DNA of 11,532 bases, taken from assembly GCA_026770585.1 (NCBI GenBank), contig MU647166.1:17944-29475 (forward strand), read 5' to 3'. Below, piece after piece: positions 6,505 through 11,283 of the stretch. The position numbers and the translations under genes were made by a program. Numbering within the stretch: position 1 is the first letter of the stretch; each line of letters opens with the position of its first letter. The notes below the pieces were generated by a model that saw only the letters and a list, made by a program, of their open reading frames with translations, made no database searches and was not told where the DNA came from. Origin of the DNA: Baffinella frigidus. Its lineage: Eukaryota > Cryptophyceae > Cryptomonadales > Baffinellaceae.

Positions 6505-6592
6505 CAGTTGTAAAAGCCCATAAATTCATAAAAAGCCCATAAATCGCAGTTGTAGAAGCCCATAAATCTATAAAAGCCCATAAATCTATACA
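6505..6592. repeat. AAGCCCATAAATC tandem repeat
   Basis: GCAGTTGTAAAAGCCCATAA and GCAGTTGTAGAAGCCCATAA start two ~42-bp units, each with two AAAGCCCATAAAT motifs. A diverged reverse-complement counterpart (GATGTATGGGCTTTAGAACTG) lies at about 7930-7950. Confidence 0.75.
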
Positions 6593-6672
6593 CCCCAGGT
6601 ACAAAACTGGTTTTCCTATAATAGCAATAACTGGGAAACACTATTATTAAAGTCGCGGACCTGCCTCGAAGC
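6555..6672 (-). repeat. CGCGACTTTA module, inverted copy
   Basis: Read on the minus strand it runs GAGGCAGGTCCGCGACTTTA, then a stretch of ATTATAGG and GTACCTGGGGTGTATA. Plus-strand copies are at 7360-7429 (to ACCAGG) and 7838-7950 (including GGGGTGTATA). The copies at 6555-6672 and 7838-7950 therefore form an inverted pair about 1.2 kb apart. Confidence 0.75.
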
Positions 6673-6704
6673 CCTGAACCCTCAACCCGAAACAAACCCG
6701 GAAC

Positions 6705-6830
6705 CCTAACCCCGAAACCCGAAACCCGAAACCCGAAACCCGAAACCCTAACCCCGCGTCCCTAAACCCGAAACCCGAAACAGCGGTGTCGGAGGTTTCG
6801 GCGAACTACAGCTTCTCAGGCGGCTTTTTA
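6705..6830. repeat. Duplicated module, copy 2
   Basis: Same order as 6372-6490: CCCGAAA units, CCCTAACCCCGCGTCCCTAA, CCCGAAA, CAGCGGTGTCGGAGGTTTCG, GGCGGCTTTTTACGG. The GGCGGCTTTT...GGCGACACAGGTCC end recurs again at 7339-7366. Confidence 0.8.
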
Positions 6831-6843
6831 CGGGGCGACACAG

Positions 6844-6920
6844 GTCCCTAATTAACTACTATGGACCCCAATTAATTACTACGGACCTACGAAGGGTCCC
6901 CTAATTAATTACTATGGGCC
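6844..6920. repeat. CTAATTAATTACTATGG tandem triplet
   Basis: Three imperfect units: CCCTAATTAACTACTATGGA at 6847, CCAATTAATTACTACGGACC at 6868, and CCCTAATTAATTACTATGGG at 6899. AT-rich core in a GC-flanked unit, spacing about 21-31 bp. Confidence 0.75.
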
Positions 6921-6960
6921 CTCATTCCGGTTCCCACACAGGATAAAGTTACTGCCTGCA

Positions 6961-7052
6961 TTAGGGTTTCGGGTTTCGGGTTTCGGGTTAAGCCTTTAGT
7001 GTTGAGTGTTTAGTGTCTAGTAATCAAAATTCGAGGTTTAGAGTTTGCCAGC
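6961..7052. repeat. Short TTTCGGG array in inverted orientation
   Basis: Three or four TTTCGGG units (about 6964-6989), the reverse complement of the CCCGAAA arrays at 6380 and 6710, followed by GTGTTTAGTGTCTAG, which resembles reversed CACTAAA units. The remainder to 7052 is unremarkable. Confidence 0.7.
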
Positions 7053-7228
7053 ATGGGGACCACACAGCGGGCTACGGAGGGATTTTCGGCCCAAATAGGG
7101 CCACCTTTCCGTAACCGTGTCCATAGGAACCCCCCTATGCCCCTACGGGTTGCCTACCGTAGGGTCGTAGGTCTTGTCGCTTAAGGGTTGTTCAAAAATC
7201 CCTTTAAAGCCCGCTGTGTGGTCTTCCA
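7053..7228. mobile_element. Foldback element with 16-bp perfect arms
   Basis: GACCACACAGCGGGCT at 7058-7073 is the exact reverse complement of 7208-7223. Pairing resumes inside through GGGATTTT. Inside is a smaller perfect inverted repeat, CCCTACGG and CCGTAGGG, near 7141-7166. No reading frame of note. Interpreted as a decayed non-autonomous element. Confidence 0.55.
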
Positions 7229-7359
7229 AGTTTATAGGCTAACGTCCTGAAAACCGGGTAGTTAAGCCTACGGTATTGCCTACGGTAGGCCGTAGGTGTC
7301 TGTCTAGGAGGGGGTCCTATGAAACATTAGGTCCTAGGGGCGGCTTTTCGCCCGGCGAC
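7229..7359. other. Short unique stretch with repeated CCTACGG
   Basis: CCTACGG/CCGTAGG occurs several times between 7267 and 7298, in both orientations, echoing the interior of the neighbouring foldback. GGTCCTA occurs twice near 7314 and 7330. No other signal is visible. Confidence 0.4.
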
Positions 7360-7502
7360 ACAGGTCCGCGACTTTAGTAAAAGTGGTCCCCAGTTATTAT
7401 CATTATAGGGAAACGTGTTTGGTACCAGGTTAGTATTAATATTATAGGGAAACATGTTTGGTACTCAAGTCGTTTTGGGGGTCTACGGTTTCCTGAGCCG
7501 AT
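7360..7502 (+). repeat. CGCGACTTTA module, direct copy, interrupted
   Basis: ACAGGTCCGCGACTTTAGTA through GTTTGGTACCAGG matches 7838-7912. A second partial copy of its middle (ATTATAGGGAAACATGTTTG) follows at 7442-7461. The stretch AGTCGTTTTGGGGGTC at 7469 matches AGTCGATTTGGGGGGTC at 7961. In that other unit the sequence goes straight on to CAGGCGAGGCAGGTC, whereas here it is broken by the foldback at 7505-7816 before CAGGCGAGGCATGTC. Confidence 0.7.
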
Positions 7503-7504
7503 TT

Positions 7505-7816
7505 CATCTCGGAAGATAACTGAATCAGTTCCTTTTCAATAGGAGGTTGCATAGGAGAAATCAGTTAGAGCGCTGTGCAGAGAAGTTGGCCACGGGAAAT
7601 AATGGAAAATTGAGAAATTGGAGCCGTTTTGTCAACATTGGAGAAATTTAGTACCATGAATTTCTCAAAAGTGGACAAAATGGCTCCAATTTCCCCATTT
7701 TTCTATTTTTCGGTGGCCAACTTCTCTGCATATCGCTCTACTGCGTAGTAAATTTAATTAGGCCTAATTAAATAAAAACGCTAATTAGGGAACTGATTCA
7801 GTTATCTTATGAGATG
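7505..7816. mobile_element. Outer foldback element with nested inner element
   Basis: Arms 7505-7532 and 7789-7816 match 26 of 28 bases (CATCTCGGAAGATAACTGAA inward). The right half contains a perfect 22-bp palindrome at 7752-7773 centred on GGCC. The outer arms lie inside a module whose intact counterpart (7961-7995) has no insert, so it was acquired there. The central 175 bp form a second, self-contained inverted repeat. Confidence 0.7.
7566..7740. mobile_element. Nested 175-bp MITE-like element, TA-GAGCG termini
   Basis: The left half reads TAGAGCGCTGTGCAGAGAAG then TTGGCCAC. The right half, reverse-complemented, reads TAGAGCGATATGCAGAGAAG then TTGGCCAC. Pairing continues, with mismatches, almost to the centre near 7653 (AAATTGGAGCC / GGCTCCAATTT). 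The termini match the element at 5911-6101 in TAGAGCG and GTTGGCC. It would form an almost complete hairpin of about 80 bp. No coding capacity. Confidence 0.72.
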
Positions 7817-7833
7817 AGATTCTCGCGTGGCCC

Positions 7834-8001
7834 GTCAGGCGAGGCATGTCCGCGACTTTATTAATAGTGGTTCTCGGTTATTATCGTTATAGGGGAACGT
7901 GTTGTGTACCAGGAAAGGGGTGTATAATAGATGTATGGGCTTTAGAACTGTGAGTCGCAGTCGATTTGGGGGGTCGCGCGCCCCCTCAGGCGAGGCAGGT
8001 C
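7834..8001 (+). repeat. CGCGACTTTA module, complete unit
   Basis: About 150 bp bounded by CGTCAGGCGAGGCATGTC and CCTCAGGCGAGGCAGGTC. It contains CGCGACTTTATTAATAGTGG, GTGTACCAGG, GGGGTGTATA and AGTCGATTTGGGGGG. It serves as the uninterrupted reference for the copies at 6555-6672 (inverted) and 7360-7502. Confidence 0.7.
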
Positions 8002-8089
8002 TTAACCCTTAACTCTAAACCCTAAACCCTAAACCTTAAATCCTAGCCCCGAAACCCGGAACACTGAACCCTGAGCACGAAACCCCACA
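8002..8089. repeat. CCCTAAA units grading into degenerate heptamers
   Basis: CCCTAAA units at about 8012-8035, then CCCGAAA, CACTGAA and CCTGAGC variants leading into the perfect CCCCAAA array. Confidence 0.85.
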
Positions 8090-8250
8090 CCCCAAACCCC
8101 AAACCCCAAACCCCAAACCCCAAACCCCAAACCCCAAACCCCAAACCCCAAACCCCAAACCCCAAACCCCAAACCCCAAACCCCAAACCCCAAACCCCAA
8201 ACCCCAAACCCCAAACCCCAAACCCCAAACCCCAAACCCCAAACCCCAAA
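8090..8250. repeat. Perfect CCCCAAA array, 23 units
   Basis: 161 bp that I count as exactly 23 uninterrupted CCCCAAA units, the longest perfect array in the window. Its minus strand is (TTTGGGG)23, with four-G runs every 7 bases, which is well suited to forming G-quadruplexes. The GFGVWGL open frames on the minus strand, one per reading frame, are artefacts of the 7-bp unit. The perfection suggests recent expansion. Confidence 0.97.
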
Positions 8251-8570
8251 CTGACCCCAGACCCCGAAAGCCGAAAGCAGGGGCCATCCGAACCCCGGGT
8301 CCCAAAACCCGAAACCCGGGCCCTGAAACCCTAAATTCTAAACCCTAAACTCGAAACCCGAAACCCGAAACCCGAAACCCGAAACCCGAGACCTGAAACC
8401 CGAAACCCGAGACCCGAAACCCGAAACCCGAAACCTGCAACCCGAAATTGTAAACCATAAACTCGAAACGCAAAACCCCAACCCCCAAACCCCAAACCCC
8501 AAACCCCAAACCCCAAACCCCAAACCCCAAACCCCCTAAATTGTAAACCCTAAACGCGAAACGCGGAACC
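8251..8570. repeat. CCCGAAA and CCCCAAA arrays
   Basis: 8300-8440 is mainly CCCGAAA with occasional GACCTGAA changes. 8478-8535 is CCCCAAA again. Diverged units (AATTGTAAACCATAAACTC) bridge them and recur after 8535 as AAATTGTAAACCCTAAACGC, so the bridge itself is repeated. A non-repeat island (about 8251-8300) precedes. Confidence 0.9.
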
Positions 8571-8632
8571 CGAAGCAGGCACGGTAGGGGGCGTCTCTTC
8601 GAATGCGAGGCAGACTGTCTTTATGGGTAAAC
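8571..8632 (+). other. Short island, GCAG|GCACG start
   Basis: Begins GAAGCAGGCACGG, sharing CAGGCACG with the cassettes at 423 and 820, and ends TTTATGG|GTAAACC before heptamers resume. It is too short to assign a frame. Confidence 0.35.
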
Positions 8633-8815
8633 CCTAGACCCTAAACCCCAAGCCCCAAACCCTCAACCCCAAACGATAAACCCTAAACCTTCAACTCCAA
8701 ACCCTAAACTCTAAAACCTAGACCCTAGACTCTAAACCCTAAACCCTAAACCCTAAACCCCAAACCCTAAACCCCACACCTGGAACCCTAAACCCGAAAC
8801 CCCCAAACCCCCACA
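8626..8815. repeat. CCCTAAA heptamer array, degenerate
   Basis: CCCTAAA, CCCTAGA, CCCCAAA and CTCTAAA units, ending CCCCCACAG at 8816. Confidence 0.9.
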
Positions 8816-8816
8816 G

Positions 8817-8905
8817 GAGAGGGCAAATCCGCGGACAGAATTCTCAAGCGGCTCGCCGTGCCAATCGCCGCCGAGACCGGTTTTGCCCTAAACCCTAAGC
8901 TCTAA
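8817..8905 (+). pseudogene. Exon-like island between heptamer arrays
   Basis: It starts after CCCCACAG, an acceptor-like end. The frame reads GEGKSADRILKRLAVP, then IAAETGFAL, before running into heptamers and stopping at 8903. Composition and codon choice (GCC, CTC, GTG, GCG) look coding, unlike the flanks. No second copy exists in the window to test the frame, and the family is unrecognised. Confidence 0.3.
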
Positions 8906-9003
8906 ACCCTAAACTCTAAACCCTGGTCCCTAAACACTGAACACTGAACACTGAACACTGAACCCCAAACACCAAACCCCAAACCCCAAACTCCAAACGC
9001 TCA
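8885..9003. repeat. Heptamer array with CACTGAA run
   Basis: CCCTAAA/CTCTAAA units, then four CACTGAA units (about 8935-8961), then CCCCAAA. It ends at GCTCAG. Confidence 0.9.
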
Positions 9004-9010
9004 GGGGACG

Positions 9011-9060
9011 TGCGCGGACCAGCCTCCAATCTCGTCTCCGGCGCCAGAAGGTACCTAATT
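9011..9060. repeat. 50-bp direct repeat, copy 1
   Basis: TGCGCGGACCAGCCTCCAAT, CTCGTCTCCGGCGCC, AGAAGGTACCTAATT. It matches 9251-9300 at 46 of 50 positions, exactly 240 bp downstream. The two copies flank the hairpin at 9083-9210. In one frame they read PASNLVSGARRYLI and PASNLISGARRFLI. Confidence 0.8.
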
Positions 9061-9082
9061 CTCCATACAAATATTATATACA

Positions 9083-9210
9083 TTTGTACCTGGAAAAGAG
9101 CGTAAAACACATGTACAGACGTTTAATAATACAAACCACATGTACAGACGTTTAATAATAGTGTTATTAAACGTCTGTACATGTGTTTTACGCTCTTTTC
9201 CTGGTACAAA
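9083..9210. mobile_element. 47-bp near-perfect inverted repeat (hairpin)
   Basis: Arms 9083-9129 and 9164-9210 match 46 of 47 bases as reverse complements (TTTGTACC...AACGTCTGTACATGTG on the right). The 34-bp loop contains a third partial copy of the left arm (ACATGTACAGACG at 9138-9150). The right arm is also the start of the coding-like relic at 9171 and its paralogue at 9510. The near identity implies recent formation or gene conversion. Confidence 0.8.
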
Positions 9211-9245
9211 CACGCATTCCATGCGGACGTGACCGAGGATATTAG
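9171..9245 (+). pseudogene. Coding-like relic, TSVHVFYALF copy
   Basis: The frame reads TSVHVFYALFLVQTRI, then PCGRDRGY and a TAG. The paralogue at 9510 reads TSVHVLYALFLVQTRI, then PCGRDRGHHTVDYG. Over about 70 bp the five differences all fall at third positions of this frame, and four are synonymous. Here the segment is cut short at the point where the other copy continues. Confidence 0.5.
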
Positions 9246-9250
9246 GTACC

Positions 9251-9300
9251 TGCGCGTACCTGCCTCCAATCTCATCTCCGGCGCCAGAAGGTTCCTAATT
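9251..9300. repeat. 50-bp direct repeat, copy 2
   Basis: TGCGCGTACCTGCCTCCAAT, CTCATCTCCGGCGCC, AGAAGGTTCCTAATT; partner of 9011-9060. Confidence 0.8.
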
Positions 9301-9480
9301 ATCTTCTTCTTCTTCTTTATTACTCTCGATACAGGTCCTAAATCAGGCCCTTGAGCCTTGAGTTGAGTGATACAAAAGTCTATGAGCCTTAAGAAACGGG
9401 CCCGTCTGATTATGCATACAAGTAATATTATAATAATAATAATAATAATAATATTACAATGATATTGATAAACGTCTGTA
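9301..9480. other. AT-rich stretch with CTT and TAA microsatellites
   Basis: A CTT run at about 9302-9318 and a TAA run at about 9428-9452. Between them is mixed sequence without a second copy here. The long minus-strand frame across it contains poly-K and poly-I runs from these microsatellites, so I do not treat it as a gene. AAACGTCTGTACATGTG recurs at 9468-9484. Confidence 0.6.
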
Positions 9481-9497
9481 CATGTGTGCATGATTAG

Positions 9498-9680
9498 GAG
9501 TATTATTCAACGTCTGTACATGTGTTGTACGCTCTTTTCCTGGTACAAACTCGCATCCCGTGCGGACGTGATCGAGGACACCACACAGTGGACTACGGAC
9601 CTTTCATCAACAGTCAACTTACCCTGTGGGTAGTTAACTTTAAGGATTTTCTCATGCAACTTTGGTCACGTTACCGCTAA
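9498..9680 (+). pseudogene. Best coding relic: TSVHVLYALF...HTVDYGPFI...LWSRYR
   Basis: A 60-codon open frame between TAG (9495-9497) and TAA (9678-9680). It joins two segments that have copies elsewhere in the same frame: TSVHVLYALFLVQTRI, PCGRDRG (copy at 9171) and HTVDYGPFINSQLTLW, VVNFKDFLMQLWSRYR (copies at 1216 and, in part, 470). Of 14 base differences to those copies, 10 are at third positions. It lacks an ATG start. The sequence is hydrophobic with several aromatic residues. I do not recognise it. Most likely a fragment of a dispersed coding element; a live exon cannot be excluded. Confidence 0.5.
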
Positions 9681-9683
9681 ATC

Positions 9684-9944
9684 TTGGGTCCCGAAACCCT
9701 CGAAGCCCTCCGTGTGGTTGGGTACCTGCGGGGGGGGCTGATTAAGGTGTGCCAATTTTGTGTTCGGATCGGACGTGGAAAGGGCGAGAAGCTGCGACAT
9801 CGATGGTGGCTACGCACCGTTGAGTACCATGAAACGAACCGTTGCGTCCTGAAATTCCCAGTAATGACCTGCCGGGGTGTGCTCCCGGCCGCGGCAGGAG
9901 CGGGGTTGTGCGGGCGAGCGTGGGGGGCGGCGACGCTAAGGTGA
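9684..9944 (+). CDS. Uncertain ORF, unrecognised
   Basis: The open frame has only a TTG at its start. It reads LEALRVVGYLRGG, LIKVCQFCVRIGRGKGEK, LRHRWWLRTVEYHETN, RCVLKFPVMTCRG, then falls into the GC-rich satellite that begins at 9914. The first 60 codons are non-repetitive and basic, with three cysteines; the last 15 are satellite. Overlapping minus-strand frames are also open. It follows directly after the relic ending at 9680. No domain is recognised and no second copy exists to test the frame. Confidence 0.25.
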   Translation: MGPETLEALRVVGYLRGGLIKVCQFCVRIGRGKGEKLRHRWWLRTVEYHETNRCVLKFPVMTCRGVLPAAAGAGLCGRAWGAATLR

Positions 9945-10225
9945 AACCCCGCACTCCACACCCCACACGCGGTACCACGTTCAAACCTACACCCCAGACA
10001 CGCTACCGTGCGAGCGAGCGTGGGGGGGGGAGACGCAGAGGTGAAACCCCACACCCCAAACCCCACTGTCCTCTTCTCAAGCAATAGCCTCATAACCCAA
10101 ACACGCTACCACGTTCAAAACACCGCGCGAGCGTGGGGGGCGGCGCCGCAAAGGTGGAACACCACACCCCTAACGCGGTACCACGTTCAAACCTACACCC
10201 CAAACACGCCACCACATGTAAAACA
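9906..10225. repeat. ~100-113 bp tandem satellite, three units
   Basis: Units begin at GCGAGCGTGGGG at 9914, 10014 and 10127. Each runs through (G)n-CGGCGACGC, AGGTGAAACCCCACACCCC, an ACGCGGTACCACGTTCAAAC block and ACCCCAAACACGC. G-run length varies between copies. The AAGGTGAAACC point is donor-like in all three. Open frames in this stretch follow the repeat. Confidence 0.85.
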
Positions 10226-10507
10226 CCGCAGTGCAAACGCATAGTAAGTTGAGAACACCGTGGTACAAACGCATAGTAAATTTAAATCGCCACGGTACAA
10301 ACGCATAGTAAATTTAAAATGCCGCGGTACAGCCGGTGTTTTAACATAGTAAACGCGCGCCCCACTTGGATCGGCGAAAGACGGGGTTGCGTCCGCGTGG
10401 CAAACGCATAGTAAATATAAAACAGATTGGTGCAAACGCACAGTCAATGTAAACCACTGTGGTACAAACGCATTGTAAATTTACAACACCCTGGTACAAA
10501 CGACTAG
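10216..10507. repeat. ~35-bp repeat (GGTACAAACGCATAGTAAATTTA) and composite unit
   Basis: Units such as CCGTGGTACAAACGCATAGT then AAATTTAAA occur at about 10231, 10262, 10294, 10399, 10432, 10461 and 10493. A longer GC-rich insert, GCCGCGGTACAGCCGGTG to GCGTCCGCGTGG (10321-10400), lies among them and recurs at 11160-11252. Confidence 0.85.
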
Positions 10508-10719
10508 TAGAGCAGGTCCCTTTTTAGCTGGCACTCTGTGAAGGTCGAAAACTCCAAACCTTCCAAGAGTTTTTCGTCAACCTTTGTACCAGGAGTTCTT
10601 TTCAACGGACGGATCGTGTAATAAAAAACGATAATTACTACACGAGTTGACTAAAAGTACGCAGGAGTTTCGGCGTTTTCGACCTTCGAAGAGTGCTAAC
10701 TAATAAGGTACCAGCTCTA
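10508..10719. mobile_element. MITE with TA target duplication and empty sites in the window
   Basis: Body 10510-10717 (208 bp) flanked by TA on both sides. Termini read GAGCAGGTCCC and, reverse-complemented, GAGCTGGTACC. Pairing continues through GGCACTCT / AGCACTCT and AAGGTCGAAAAC. The left flank CTGGTACAAACGACTAG-TA and right flank TA-ACCCCCGGCCCGGTTTGCC are found joined, with a single TA, at 10983-11020 (CGACTAGTAAACCCCGGC). A looser empty site is at 11186-11205. This documents insertion with TA duplication, as in Tc1/mariner-type MITEs. No transposase is encoded. Confidence 0.85.
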
Positions 10720-10745
10720 ACCCCCGGCCCGGTTTGCCAGGTGCA

Positions 10746-10903
10746 TTATCCGGGGAAACCTATTTTTCTTTCATTTCCTGGCCACAGAAATCACTACAAA
10801 TATACTTGAAATTACTACAAAAATACTTGAATACTAGTAAGAACGAATTATGTAGTAATTTGCGTTGCCAGGAGATGAAAGAAAAATAAGTTTCCCCGGA
10901 TAA
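10746..10903. mobile_element. 158-bp MITE-like element, TTATCCGGGG termini
   Basis: Arms 10746-10782 and 10867-10903 match 35 of 37 bases (TTATCCGGGGAAAC inward, to TTTTTCTTTC). It sits inside the same satellite unit as the TA element, between CCAGGTGCA and GAATCGGCGG. The uninterrupted unit reads CCAGGTGCAGGGATCGGCG at 11019. The junction does not show a clean duplication, so the mechanism is open. The AT-rich interior repeats ACTACAAA-ATACTTGAA. Confidence 0.78.
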
Positions 10904-11283
10904 GAATCGGCGGCGGCGCAGGAGGGAGTCGCGTCCGTTTTTAAAACACCGTGGTACATACGCATAGTAAATTTGCAACAACCTGGTACAAACGACTAGT
11001 AAACCCCGGCCCGGTTTGCCAGGTGCAGGGATCGGCGAACACGGGGGGTGCGTCCGCGTGGGCCCCCACACCAAACCGGGTGTGTCCAACACGTAAATTT
11101 ACAACACTGTGGTACACACGCATAGTAACTGTACAACACACGCATAGTAAATTTATAATGCCGCGGTACAGACGGTGTTTTAACTTAGTAAACCCCGGCC
11201 CGGTTCGCTAGGTGCAGGGGTCGGCGGCGAAAGAGGGAGGCGGGTCCGCGTGGGGCCCCACGCCACCTGAGGGGTCCAACCCC
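10904..11283. repeat. Composite satellite units downstream of the elements
   Basis: Two more composite units: ACACCGTGGTACATACGCAT with CCCCGGCCCGGTTTGCC and GCGTCCGCGTGGG (10945-11065), and GCCGCGGTACAGACGGTG with CCCCGGCCCGGTTCGC and GGTCCGCGTGGGG (11160-11255). These are the intact forms used to recognise the two insertions in the 10493-10935 copy. Confidence 0.85.

Noticed and set aside
8029-8530. Long minus-strand ORFs of GFGVWGL and FRVSGFG repeats, also at 254-475 and 11180-11531
   Set aside because: A 7-bp unit without stops yields a 7-residue periodic peptide in every frame; all three frames are open at once. There is no sign of selection on protein.
9123-9491. 122-codon minus-strand ORF
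   Set aside because: It crosses the hairpin and two microsatellites (poly-K and poly-I). The third-position bias between repeat copies falls on first codon positions of this frame, which favours the plus strand.
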